Shown here piece by piece: positions 14,850-22,800 of a DNA stretch of 24,145 nucleotides. The translations under genes and the position numbers were made by a program. Source of the DNA: UBA3496 sp964558115 (GTDB lineage: Bacteria > UBA8248); contig CAZLCI010000031.1 of assembly GCA_964558115.1 (NCBI GenBank), positions 1 through 24,145 on the forward strand, in the 5' to 3' direction. Each line of letters begins with the position of its first letter. The first letter of the stretch is position 1. Under the pieces are notes generated by a model. The model saw only the letters and a list, made by a program, of their open reading frames with translations. It was not told the DNA's origin and made no database searches.

Positions 14850-15236
14850 TTAAAAGGTATCCCTTAGGTTAGTTAAAAATTTTTTTCCTTTATTTCTTAG
14901 TTTGCTTTCTAATTTTTTTGTGCAATCGCAATCTGCACATACTGGATATCCATCGCATTTTTTTGGGTCTCTTGCCATCATGATTTTAATATTGTGAAAG
15001 TATTCCTCCCAATAAGGGAGTTCTTCTATCAATTCCTTTCCAGGTCCAAAAGCCTCTCGACAATAACAAACTTCAACCCATTGAATTTCTCCATTTATAA
15101 GTAGTCGCGCATTTTCCATACATTTTTTGAAGGCGGGATATGCTATTGAACCGTACCCTAAAGTTTGATTGTCAATTGCCTTCAATAAAGCTTTTTTGTT
15201 TTTCTCTTTTAATCTTGCTTTGATCAGATAGCGCAC
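14850..15236 (-). CDS. Small conserved Cys-rich protein of unknown function
   Basis: 128 residues from a GTG start with only a weak GGTGG nearby. I cannot assign a function. The N-terminus MRYLIKARLK, the LGYGSIAYPAF stretch (26-36), WVEVCYC (53-59) and LPYWEEYF (73-80) look like a compact alpha/beta domain. The second half has Cys at 94, 100, 103 and 105 (CADCDC at 100-105), which with CYC (57, 59) could form a metal site. The tail is Lys/Arg-rich. I have an impression of having seen similar proteins in other free-living bacteria, always uncharacterised, but cannot verify this. It is the last gene after the zinc dehydrogenase and Gfo/Idh gene, 56 bases downstream, and ends 8 bases from the convergent acyltransferase. 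Confidence 0.7.
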   Translation of the reverse strand: MRYLIKARLKEKNKKALLKAIDNQTLGYGSIAYPAFKKCMENARLLINGEIQWVEVCYCREAFGPGKELIEELPYWEEYFHNIKIMMARDPKKCDGYPVCADCDCTKKLESKLRNKGKKFLTNLRDTF

Positions 15237-15292
15237 AAACCACCATTTTTGAAATTCATATAATAGGGGCTAAAAAAATAAATTTTATGAAT

Positions 15293-16351
15293 TTAAATAC
15301 TAACAGGTTTTTTTTCTTTACATGATCTATCTGCTGCCATGGTTAATGCAAGGACACCTCTAGCATGTTCTGCTGTAGCGAGACCTACTCCTCCTATTTT
15401 AAGTATATGTCTAACGAAAGAATCAGTCTCTTCTTTCATTGGTCCAAAGAATTCACCTAATGCAAAATCTCCGGGCATAGCGGAACCTAAAAATGCAACA
15501 TTTACTTCGTGTTCAGGAGTATAAGGACATGGAATTGGTTCGGCAGGTGCTAGAACTACGTCCCTATGAGAGTCATCTATATTTAGGGAACCACCTGTTC
15601 CTTGAAGGTCTATTTCCATCGTAGCTGTATATGCAGGCCAGTGATGGGGAGGAAGCCAACTTGTACCAAGAGTAGCAACACTTCCATCATCGAAAGTAAC
15701 AATTAGCCATTGAAAATCGTCACGATTATACTTTTTAAAAACTTTGCTTGCAGAACGAGCATATACCTCAACTGGTTTTTTCCCTTCCATATACCATAAA
15801 ATCAAATCTACCATATAAGTTAGTGTGTTTATTGAAGGAGTAGTGTTAGGCGATCGGCGTGCTACAGCTTCTCCAACGGCTCGTGTTACATATATTTTAC
15901 CTAACGCCATAATTACATCGCCTAGATTTCCAGCATCTACCGATTGTTTGGCAAGTAAATATCGTTTTCTGAAACGTTGAGTATAACCAACAAAAACGGG
16001 GGTGTTATTTTTTTTTGCAACTTCTATAATATCGTCAGCTTCGTCTAAATTTAAAACAAATGGTTTTTCTATAAGGACGGGTTTCCCAAGTTCGGCAGCT
16101 AATTTTGCTGGTCCATAATGAGATTCTTCATCTGTAGAAATTATGACTGCTTTAACACGGTCGTCTTCTATTGCTTCTCTATAATCTTTGGTAACTACAT
16201 CGGCTCTAACAGTCTCAGCAAGTCTATCAAGTTTCTCACTGTCAATGTCGCATATTGCCATATGACCAACTTGTGGTATTTGTGCACATGAATGAGCACG
16301 AAGAGTACCTATTCCGCCTGAACCGATTACTGCAACACCTACATTGTCCAT
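15293..16351 (-). CDS. Gfo/Idh/MocA family oxidoreductase
   Basis: 352 residues from ATG 16351. A longer frame from TTG 16366 exists, but GGAGG (minus strand, 16360-16364) lies inside it and eight bases before the ATG. The N-terminal Rossmann fold has GSGGIG (10-15) and Asp35, favouring NAD. The family motif EKPFVL (95-100) carries the catalytic Lys96 of the EKP triad. The C-terminal half is the alpha/beta substrate domain. The family oxidises or reduces sugars, inositols, and bile or biliverdin-type substrates, and this sequence does not say which. It sits between the zinc dehydrogenase (upstream) and the Cys-rich protein, likely in one operon. A sampled line of this gene is visibly richer in G+C than the neighbouring acyltransferase, and the protein has fewer Lys. 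Confidence 0.88.
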   Translation of the reverse strand: MDNVGVAVIGSGGIGTLRAHSCAQIPQVGHMAICDIDSEKLDRLAETVRADVVTKDYREAIEDDRVKAVIISTDEESHYGPAKLAAELGKPVLIEKPFVLNLDEADDIIEVAKKNNTPVFVGYTQRFRKRYLLAKQSVDAGNLGDVIMALGKIYVTRAVGEAVARRSPNTTPSINTLTYMVDLILWYMEGKKPVEVYARSASKVFKKYNRDDFQWLIVTFDDGSVATLGTSWLPPHHWPAYTATMEIDLQGTGGSLNIDDSHRDVVLAPAEPIPCPYTPEHEVNVAFLGSAMPGDFALGEFFGPMKEETDSFVRHILKIGGVGLATAEHARGVLALTMAADRSCKEKKPVSI

Positions 16352-16359
16352 TTTATTTG

Positions 16360-16364
16360 CCTCC
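16360..16364 (-). promoter_or_regulatory. Ribosome binding site GGAGG for the Gfo/Idh gene
   Basis: GGAGG on the minus strand is eight bases before ATG 16351 and overlaps the alternative TTG at 16366, deciding the start. Confidence 0.7.
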
Positions 16365-16418
16365 AATTTCTTAGTTATTTTTTTATAGAGTTTCTGATAT
16401 TTTAAAATTTATTTTTAT

Positions 16419-17450
16419 TTAGATCATAATGACAGCACGTCCCAAAATGGAGCCCGTTTCTAAACGATCATGTGCTTTTTCTGCATCTTCCAATTTGTAT
16501 GTTTCTGTGACTAATGGCCATACATCACCTCTAGCAACAAGTTGAAGTGATTCTATTACTTCTTGTTTGGTAGCATATCTACTTCCGATAATTTCTAATT
16601 CTTTTTGCACCATTTCCCTAGCTGAAGCAGAAAAATTTTGACCCGCACCTCCGAGAGTAACGAAACGCCCCCCCTTACCTAATGATTGTGTCGCTGATTC
16701 AATCGTTTGTGAAGTGGAAACAAAATCTATTGCTACATCTAGCCCCTCTCCATTTGTCATTTCAATTAAAGAACTAGTCACATTTTCCTCTGATGCATCA
16801 ATAACTTCGTCAGCACCAATTTCTTTACATTTTTCTAGTTTTTCTCCTGCAATGTCGATAGCTATCACCCTAGCACCAGCCCATTTAGCCATCATAACCA
16901 TATGAATTCCTACTCCACCACCCGCACCAATAACTGCAACATTTTCAAGTGGAGCTATCTTGGCTCTACGAGTTACTTTGTAAGGGGTAGCAATTGCATC
17001 ACAAATTACAGCGACTTCTGCAGGATTTTTTTTATAGTTTAATTTTTCAGGTAATTTTAGAAAACAATGTGCTGGAAGTTTTATATATTCTGTATATGCA
17101 CCTTGTATTTGTCTTCCAACATAACCAGAAAAATTCGAACATAATGTCTCACGGTTAATACGACACCATTTACACCCTCCGCAAGTCACATAAAAATATG
17201 CGGTAACTGCATCTCCTTCTTTTATATTCTTAACACCCTTACCAACAGAAGATATTTCAGCCGTAATTTCATGACCTATGATGAGTGGGTATTTTATGTC
17301 AGGTGTTCTTCCCATTCTGGTGTGATGTATTGTTAGACCAGCTCCACACGCGATAATTTTAGCTACTGCCTCACCCTCGTTAGGTGAAGGTTTTGGTACG
17401 TCTTCAAAAACAAATGGTTTGCCTTTTTCTTTAAGTAGCATAGCCCTCAA
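16419..17450 (-). CDS. Zinc-binding alcohol dehydrogenase (MDR superfamily)
   Basis: 343 residues. The TTG at 17450 is chosen over ATG 17441 because AGGAGG (17459-17464, minus strand) is eight bases before it. Structural-zinc Cys90, 93, 96 and 104 are present (CGGCKWC), and catalytic-zinc residues are Cys35, His60-Glu61 (IIGHE) and probably Cys150. The loop after Cys35 reads GAGLTIHHTRMG instead of the common VCHTD, which should alter the active site. The nucleotide site is GAGGGVG (175-181), with Asp199 at the end of the next strand favouring NAD. It is a different subfamily from the dehydrogenase at 3606-4706. It probably heads a three-gene operon with Gfo/Idh (67 bases downstream from the start I chose) and the Cys-rich protein; the substrate is unknown. 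Confidence 0.87.
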   Translation of the reverse strand: MRAMLLKEKGKPFVFEDVPKPSPNEGEAVAKIIACGAGLTIHHTRMGRTPDIKYPLIIGHEITAEISSVGKGVKNIKEGDAVTAYFYVTCGGCKWCRINRETLCSNFSGYVGRQIQGAYTEYIKLPAHCFLKLPEKLNYKKNPAEVAVICDAIATPYKVTRRAKIAPLENVAVIGAGGGVGIHMVMMAKWAGARVIAIDIAGEKLEKCKEIGADEVIDASEENVTSSLIEMTNGEGLDVAIDFVSTSQTIESATQSLGKGGRFVTLGGAGQNFSASAREMVQKELEIIGSRYATKQEVIESLQLVARGDVWPLVTETYKLEDAEKAHDRLETGSILGRAVIMI

Positions 17451-17640
17451 TTTTCTTTCCTCCTGTTTTGACTTTATATTCTTATATTAGAACACGGGTT
17501 GCTCTTTTATGAAATATAATAAAAAAACATTTTTTTTAAAATTTGCAAATTTTCTCATATTGGAATATTTTGTTTATTCATTTTGTTATTTTATGTAATA
17601 AAAGGTTCGCCCATAAATTTTGTAGAAGGAGATTAGATTC

Positions 17641-17811
17641 ATGCAAGAAAAAACAAAAAGATTTTCCATTACTCCTTTGCTAGTTGTGGCAGTTGTTTCT
17701 CTATTCCTTTTGACTGCATGTGGGACTATACAAGGTATGATGAAGGGAATGGGAAAGGATCTTGAAGGTGTTGCTAGAAAGATTCAAAGATCTGCAGAGC
17801 CTAGAAGGTAG
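17641..17811 (+). CDS. Entericidin-like small lipoprotein
   Basis: 56 residues, below common ORF cut-offs but well supported. ATG is preceded by AAGGAG (17626-17631). Residues 1-7 are polar and basic (MQEKTKR), 12-26 hydrophobic, and LTAC (24-27) is a lipobox with Cys27 as the lipidated residue. After the Cys the sequence CGTIQGMMKGMGKDLEGVA continues into RKIQRSAE and a basic end. The pattern of a Cys followed by a short Gly-rich amphipathic helix matches the entericidin (EcnA/EcnB) lipoproteins, which are small envelope peptides linked in E. coli to stationary-phase lysis. It stands alone between a divergent dehydrogenase operon and convergent purD, with about 190 bases upstream for its own promoter. 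Lipoprotein is near certain; the entericidin label is likely. Confidence 0.78.
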   Translation: MQEKTKRFSITPLLVVAVVSLFLLTACGTIQGMMKGMGKDLEGVARKIQRSAEPRR

Positions 17812-17863
17812 TTTTTTTAATTCAAATTTCCATTTTTCTTGTTAACTTAAATGGTAATATTTG

Positions 17864-17882
17864 GGAGATTTTTTCAATCTCC
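17864..17882. terminator. Hairpin between convergent lipoprotein gene and purD
   Basis: GGAGATT (17864-17870) pairs perfectly with AATCTCC (17876-17882) around a 5-base loop TTTTC. It sits midway between two converging genes, as a bidirectional terminator would, but neither strand has a T-run directly after it, so the call is tentative. Confidence 0.3.
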
Positions 17883-17929
17883 AACATATCCATTGAATCT
17901 ATATCTCCGATTATATAAATTATTTTTTG

Positions 17930-19201
17930 CTAAACAGTTGCTTTAGCACCTATATCTTTCCTGTAGTAACAATTTTTCCAATTAATCATTTCAACTGCAC
18001 GGTATGCTGAACTAATTGCGGAACTTAATTTAGGTCCTTTGCTGGTGATTCCTAAAACTCTTCCTCCAGAAGTTATTGTTTTTCCATTGTTATTAGTTGA
18101 AGTTCCAGCGTGAAAAACCATTACATCTTCAATGGCTGATGCTTCATCAATTCCATCAATAATTTCACCACTTTCATAGGAACCAGGATATCCACCAGAA
18201 CTCATAACAACGCATATTGCAGGGTCATCGTAATATTCAAGATTTGACTTTGAAATATCTCCTTTCGCAGTAGCAATAAGCATAGGCAGAATATCACTCT
18301 TTACCCTCATCATAATAGGTTGGCACTCTGGGTCTCCAAATCGACAGTTAAATTCTAATACTTTCATTTCATTTTCTTTAATCATTAATCCTGCATATAG
18401 TATTCCACGATATGTTCTTCCTTGTTCGGATAATTTACTAATTACAGGTTTTATAATTGAGTCAATAGCCTGATTTTGAAGGTTTGGAGGTAGGATTGGG
18501 GCAGGTGAATAAGCTCCCATTCCTCCTGTGTTAGGACCAAGGTCATTCTCTAAAATTTGTTTGTGATCTTGTGCTGGTGGTAAAGGAAATACATTTTCTC
18601 CATCTGTGAAAACAAGCAAACTGGCTTCTTCGCCTTCAAGGAATTCTTCTATAACACATGTATTACCCGCGTTTCCAAAAGTATTTTGTTCCATTATTTC
18701 AGAAATAGCTGTTTCAGCACTCATTTTTTCAGAAGATATTATTACCCCTTTCCCGGCAGCTAGACCACTTGCTTTTATAACCCAATTCCTATCTTTTTTG
18801 CCGACAAAATCCTTTGCTTTTTTTGGATTATCAAAAATTTCAAATTCTGCAGTTGGAACCTTAGCATCTTTCATTAGTTTTTTAGAAAAAGCCTTACTTG
18901 ATTCTATTTCTGAAGCTTTTTGATTTGGACCAAATACCAGAATATTTTTTGATTCCAATAGATCTGTAAGACCAAGAGATAAAGGAACTTCAGGTCCTAT
19001 GACTACAAGATCAGGTTTCTCTTCTATCGCAAGTTGTAAAATCAATTTGATATCTTCAGCACGAACATTAATATTTCTGGCGATTTTACTAGTTCCTGCA
19101 TTGCCAGGAGTACAAATTATTTCGGTTACATTTTCACTTTGACTTAGTTTCCAAGCAATTGAATGTTCTCTACCTCCAGAACCGACAATTAAAATTTTCA
19201 T
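17930..19201 (-). CDS. purD: Phosphoribosylamine-glycine ligase (GARS)
   Basis: 423 residues from ATG 19201, the family length; a TTG four codons earlier (19213) is less likely because GAGGGG (19206-19211, minus strand) serves the ATG. PurD joins glycine to phosphoribosylamine with ATP in step two of purine synthesis. The N-domain has GSGGREH (7-13), TPGNAGT (31-37) and GPEVPL (69-74). The ATP-grasp part has KASGLAAGKGV (143-153), then CVIEEFLEGEEASL, PAQDHK, and GGMGAYSPAP. The C-terminus has FNCRFGDPE and SGGYPG. It is the last gene after rsmE (39 bases). The usual purH/purN partners are not present. Confidence 0.95.
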   Translation of the reverse strand: MKILIVGSGGREHSIAWKLSQSENVTEIICTPGNAGTSKIARNINVRAEDIKLILQLAIEEKPDLVVIGPEVPLSLGLTDLLESKNILVFGPNQKASEIESSKAFSKKLMKDAKVPTAEFEIFDNPKKAKDFVGKKDRNWVIKASGLAAGKGVIISSEKMSAETAISEIMEQNTFGNAGNTCVIEEFLEGEEASLLVFTDGENVFPLPPAQDHKQILENDLGPNTGGMGAYSPAPILPPNLQNQAIDSIIKPVISKLSEQGRTYRGILYAGLMIKENEMKVLEFNCRFGDPECQPIMMRVKSDILPMLIATAKGDISKSNLEYYDDPAICVVMSSGGYPGSYESGEIIDGIDEASAIEDVMVFHAGTSTNNNGKTITSGGRVLGITSKGPKLSSAISSAYRAVEMINWKNCYYRKDIGAKATV

Positions 19202-19240
19202 TTTTCCCCTCAAGATTAAATACTAATCTTTTGACTAATT

Positions 19241-19999
19241 TTAGGGCATTTCGCCTAAAGTATATTGAATTATTGAGATTATAGAAATGGGAGCTGTGTC
19301 AGCGCGAAGAATTCTTGGCCCAAGTGAAACCGGAATGAATCCGGCTTGTATAACTCTTTCAGATTCTTCTGGAGACAAATCCCCTTCAGGTCCGGTAAGT
19401 ATAGAGATTGAAAGATTTTCTTTAGATTTTTTTGTCTGAAGTGCTTCATGAAGAGTTTTCTGATTATTACCTATATAACCAAAAATCTTAATATCGTCTT
19501 TCTTTGTTTTAAATATAAATTCTTCTAAATTCTGTATTGGTTTTTCCAAAGGAGGTGGAATTCTGTTAGATTGTCTTGCAGATTCATAAATAATTTTTTT
19601 CCATCGCGCTTGTTTTTGTTTTTTTTTCTTTTCAGGGATTCTAATTTCGCATCTTTTAAGCATTAAAGGATAAAAAATATCTACTCCGAGTTCTGTACCC
19701 TTCTCAAGAACTCTTTCAAAACGGTCTCCTTTTATCAGGGGAAGACCAAGTGTTATTCTTAAACGAGATTTTCTAGTATTAATTTTTTCCTCTATTATTT
19801 TTAATATTATTTTTTCTTTAGTGATATTTTCTATTTTCGAAAAATATTCATAACCTTTAGAATTAGCAATTCTGCATTCTTCTCCTAATTGCATTCTCAA
19901 CACTTCTCGAATGTGATGTGCTTCGTTGCCTGAAATTGTAATTAATTTTTGACTATTTGCGTCTTCTTCTGTGAAGAAAAGTCTGAGAGGTTTATTCAA
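19241..19999 (-). CDS. rsmE: 16S rRNA (uracil1498-N3)-methyltransferase RsmE
   Basis: 252 residues from TTG 19999. This start overlaps the prmA stop as TTGA, the classical four-base coupling, and gives the expected N-terminus (NKPLRLFF). A longer frame from TTG 20026 adds nine residues but has no ribosome binding site; the GGAG serving 19999 is 11 bases away. RsmE is a SPOUT enzyme that methylates N3 of U1498 in the 16S decoding region. Motifs: NEAHHIREVLR (25-35), KGTELGV (100-106), ESARQSNR (139-146), the knot TGPEGDLSPEE (202-212) and LGPRILRADTA (226-236), where the usual RTETA ending is RADTA. The central region carries a Lys/Arg-rich insert (122-135). Confidence 0.94.
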   Translation of the reverse strand: MNKPLRLFFTEEDANSQKLITISGNEAHHIREVLRMQLGEECRIANSKGYEYFSKIENITKEKIILKIIEEKINTRKSRLRITLGLPLIKGDRFERVLEKGTELGVDIFYPLMLKRCEIRIPEKKKKQKQARWKKIIYESARQSNRIPPPLEKPIQNLEEFIFKTKKDDIKIFGYIGNNQKTLHEALQTKKSKENLSISILTGPEGDLSPEESERVIQAGFIPVSLGPRILRADTAPISIISIIQYTLGEMP

Positions 20000-20880
20000 T
20001 TTTTTATAAACTCCATCTTTGCCCAATTCAATTGAGTTTCTTTCGATGATAACTTTAAATCAAAATCTCCGCAAATTTTAGAGAAATTATCACATTGTTT
20101 AGGAGTGATTCCCGTGATTAATAAAATTCCTTCAGAGTTTAAGACTTCCGCAAACAATGGGAAAAGCTTTTGGAGTGGGTCAAGAAAAATATTTGCAACT
20201 ATGAAATCAATTTGACCAAATAATGATTCTAAATGTTTTTTATGCAGCGTTTCATTTATTACCGTTGCTCTTTTTTTTACTTCGTTTGATCGTAAAAGTT
20301 TTCGCGTATTTTCTACTGCTTGAGGGTCGATATCAAAAGCAGTGCCGTTTTTTGCACCTAATTTAAGAGCTGCTACTATAAGTATTCCGCTTCCACAACC
20401 TATATCTAAGAAGTGATTTATGACGTTTTTTTTAAGGAAATTTTCAATCGATAGAAGTGCAAACTTTGTAGTAGGGTGTCTTCCAGTGCCAAATGAAGTT
20501 CCAGGGTCAAGTACTATTTTAATTCTTCCATCAGGTGTTTTTTGATTGTCCCATGAGGGTTGAATCCAGAGTCTTCTTCCAATTTTCAATGGTTCGAAAC
20601 TATCTCTTGTTCTTTCTAGCCAATCTGTTTCAATAACTTTTCTTGAACTAAGTATGTTTTCTTCTGAAAATTGATCAGATAACCAGTAGTTAATTTTTTG
20701 AATTTTTTTATCTATATTTTTTGAATTTTTTAAATAAGTTATCAAGGTAGTTTTTTGATTTTCTCTTTCAATATTTTGAATAGAAGAGACCCCAGACTGA
20801 AAGAAGAATTCTGAGATTATATCTATAAATTCGTTTGGAACACTGACACTAAGTTCGATCCAGGAATTTTTGATTGTCAA
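19996..20880 (-). CDS. prmA: Ribosomal protein L11 methyltransferase
   Basis: 294 residues, normal PrmA length. It trimethylates ribosomal protein L11 with SAM. The N-terminal L11-binding domain is poorly conserved as usual; WIELSVSVP at residues 7-15 fits. The catalytic part has LDPGTSFGTGRHPTT (124-138), the SAM motif LDIGCGSGIL (158-167), FDIDPQAVENT, and VANIFLDPL, which replaces the more usual ANIL. The start is TTG 20880; no ATG lies between the upstream stop and conserved sequence, and no good Shine-Dalgarno is visible. It lies 13 bases after hrcA and overlaps rsmE by four bases. Confidence 0.94.
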   Translation of the reverse strand: MTIKNSWIELSVSVPNEFIDIISEFFFQSGVSSIQNIERENQKTTLITYLKNSKNIDKKIQKINYWLSDQFSEENILSSRKVIETDWLERTRDSFEPLKIGRRLWIQPSWDNQKTPDGRIKIVLDPGTSFGTGRHPTTKFALLSIENFLKKNVINHFLDIGCGSGILIVAALKLGAKNGTAFDIDPQAVENTRKLLRSNEVKKRATVINETLHKKHLESLFGQIDFIVANIFLDPLQKLFPLFAEVLNSEGILLITGITPKQCDNFSKICGDFDLKLSSKETQLNWAKMEFIKN

Positions 20881-20893
20881 ATTTTTGTTCTAT

Positions 20894-21955
20894 TTAATGA
20901 GTTTTTTCTGAAGTAAGATAGTTAGTCAGAGAATTAGCAGTCCAGTTTACTAAAGAAACTACATGATCGTAACGCATTCTCTTCGGCCCTATAACTCCTA
21001 CTGTTCCGAGAGCACGTCCACCTAAATGATATGGCCTTGCAACCAAACTACATTCTTGTGTTTCTCCTATGGTACATTCAGAGCCTATCAAAACGGTCGT
21101 TGTTGAATCTTCTATGCATTTATTTAGAAGTTTGACAATATTATTCTTTTCTTCAAAGGCGTTATAAAGTTCCTGTAGTTTTTCAAAATCATCTGCGAAA
21201 TCTGGTTGAGAAAATATTTTTGAAGTCCCTTGCATATACAAGGTTGGATTGGAATCTTCTTGTTGTTCATCCGAAAAAATCTGAGAACTCAGCGAGAAAG
21301 CTTTTTTGTACAGAAGATCAAAATCCTTTCCTTCCTGATTCATTTGTTCAATTACTTTTTCTTTAATTTCGTTCAGAGTGAGTCCAGAAAACTCATCATT
21401 GAGATAGTTTGTTATTTTATCGAGTTCCGCTTGATTAGTTTGATTATCGAGTTTAATCATTTTGTTCTGAATCATTCCGCTTTTAGAAACGATAACAACC
21501 ATAGCTTTATGTTTTGTGATTTTAATAAATTGTATATGTTGAAAGTGGAGTTGTTTCTGATTAGGAAGCAAGAAAAATCCTGCATTATTTGTAAGTTCTG
21601 AAAGAATTTGCGAGATTTCAATTGAGAGTTGTTCTAAGTGCAACTCACGAGATAAATACCTATCTCCTATTGAAGATTTTTCTTGTGAAGTTGGTTCTTT
21701 AAATCCAATAAAATGATCGACAAAAGTTCTGTAGCCCAGATCGGTTGGCGAACTGCCAGAAGAAAAATGTGTTTTAGAAAGAAATCCTTCTTCAGAGAGA
21801 TTACTCATAATACTTCGTAATGTTGCGGGACTGTAATTAATTTCCGAGTCTTTTGAGAGTCTTCTGCTACCTACAGGTTCACCGGTCTCTATGAAAGTAT
21901 TTACAACAGCTTTTAGTACACTTGCATCTCTTTTGGAAAGAATAATTTCACTCAT
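20894..21955 (-). CDS. hrcA: Heat-inducible transcription repressor HrcA
   Basis: 353 residues from ATG 21955, chosen because AAGGA (21963-21967, minus strand) is seven bases before it; a TTG at 21994 would add 13 residues without support. HrcA represses chaperone genes through CIRCE and needs GroEL to stay active. The N-terminus is the winged helix (SKRDASVLKAVV, ETGEPVGSRRLS, YSPATLRSIMSNLSEEGFL). The C-terminal half has the GAF-like domain with TTVLIGSE and the LVARPYHLGG-to-GVIGPKRMRYDHVV block. It heads an operon with prmA and rsmE, but grpE, dnaK and dnaJ, which often lie between them, are absent. No CIRCE (TTAGCACTC-N9-GAGTGCTAA) is visible upstream. Confidence 0.93.
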   Translation of the reverse strand: MSEIILSKRDASVLKAVVNTFIETGEPVGSRRLSKDSEINYSPATLRSIMSNLSEEGFLSKTHFSSGSSPTDLGYRTFVDHFIGFKEPTSQEKSSIGDRYLSRELHLEQLSIEISQILSELTNNAGFFLLPNQKQLHFQHIQFIKITKHKAMVVIVSKSGMIQNKMIKLDNQTNQAELDKITNYLNDEFSGLTLNEIKEKVIEQMNQEGKDFDLLYKKAFSLSSQIFSDEQQEDSNPTLYMQGTSKIFSQPDFADDFEKLQELYNAFEEKNNIVKLLNKCIEDSTTTVLIGSECTIGETQECSLVARPYHLGGRALGTVGVIGPKRMRYDHVVSLVNWTANSLTNYLTSEKTH

Positions 21956-22025
21956 CCTTTTTTCCTTAGAATTAAAATTTAAATCATTTGCCAAATTATT
22001 CTTGGAATGAGTTCCTTAAAATATT

Positions 22026-22054
22026 AAGATAGGTTGACTGTATGTTTATGTCAA
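22026..22054 (-). promoter_or_regulatory. Candidate sigma70 promoter for hrcA
   Basis: On the minus strand a perfect -35 TTGACA (22049-22054) and TATCTT (22026-22031, four of six -10 matches) are 17 bases apart. The start point would be near 22019, giving a leader of about 64 bases to the hrcA ATG. The -35 lies in a small inverted repeat TTGAC-N11-GTCAA (22034-22054). Confidence 0.5.
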
Positions 22055-22164
22055 GTAATGGTTTTTCGTTTATGTTCTAAGTTGTTTCATAAGTTTTAGT
22101 TTTGATTTATGAAATTCTATGATTCACTAATAGTAGATAATTTTTTCTATATTTAGAGGTTTTT

Positions 22165-22800
22165 TTGAATAAAAAAATGGGTGTATTTGTAACTTTTGAA
22201 GGAGTTGAAGGTTGTGGCAAAACCACACAATTAGAACTTTTGCATTCAAAAATGAAATCTATGGAAATACCTGTTTTGGCAACTCGAGAACCAGGAGGAA
22301 CAGATTTAGGAAGAGGACTAAGAGATATACTCTTGTTTTCTGAAAAGGATAGTATTGATATTGGAACAGAGTTGCTATTGTATGAAGCAGATCGTATCCA
22401 ACATGTAAAAGAAGTAATTATCCCTTCTTTGAAAAAAGGAATAAATGTTCTATGTGATCGTTTTTTTGATTCCACTACGGCATATCAAGTATATGGGCGT
22501 GGTCTTGATTTTGAACTCGTTGATAAGATTAACAAGTTTGCAAGTTGCGGTTTGGAACCTGATCTAACTTTCTTATTGCAAGTGCCAGTATCAGAGGGAT
22601 TGAAACGGGCTAATTCTAGTAGTTCGGCAGATAGATTAGAAAAAGAGGATTTAGAATTTCATGAAAAAGTAAAAAATGGTTTCCTGAAGATAGCAAGAGA
22701 AAATTCAGAACGTTTTAATTTAATAACAGACGGTAAAGATATAGATACTATTCACGCAGAGATTTCAGAAATCGTATCGAGAGTTTTTAGATGGTTTTAA
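22165..22800 (+). CDS. tmk: Thymidylate kinase
   Basis: 211 residues. TTG 22165 is preferred over ATG 22177 because AGAGG (22155-22159) is 5 bases before the TTG and 17 before the ATG. Tmk phosphorylates dTMP to dTDP. The P-loop is GVEGCGKTT (13-21), the dTMP-binding loop REPGGT (41-46) and the DRF motif DRFFDSTTAYQ (98-108), with the LID region around ADRLEKED. The length is normal. It overlaps holB by 10 bases, the order seen in many bacteria. A TATGAT at 22118-22123 could be a -10 box, but no matching -35 is clear. Confidence 0.95.
   Translation: MNKKMGVFVTFEGVEGCGKTTQLELLHSKMKSMEIPVLATREPGGTDLGRGLRDILLFSEKDSIDIGTELLLYEADRIQHVKEVIIPSLKKGINVLCDRFFDSTTAYQVYGRGLDFELVDKINKFASCGLEPDLTFLLQVPVSEGLKRANSSSSADRLEKEDLEFHEKVKNGFLKIARENSERFNLITDGKDIDTIHAEISEIVSRVFRWF

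Noticed and set aside
22034..22054. TTGAC-N11-GTCAA inverted repeat as a CIRCE-like operator
   Set aside because: It does not match the CIRCE consensus (TTAGCACTC-N9-GAGTGCTAA), and one arm is simply the hrcA -35 box.
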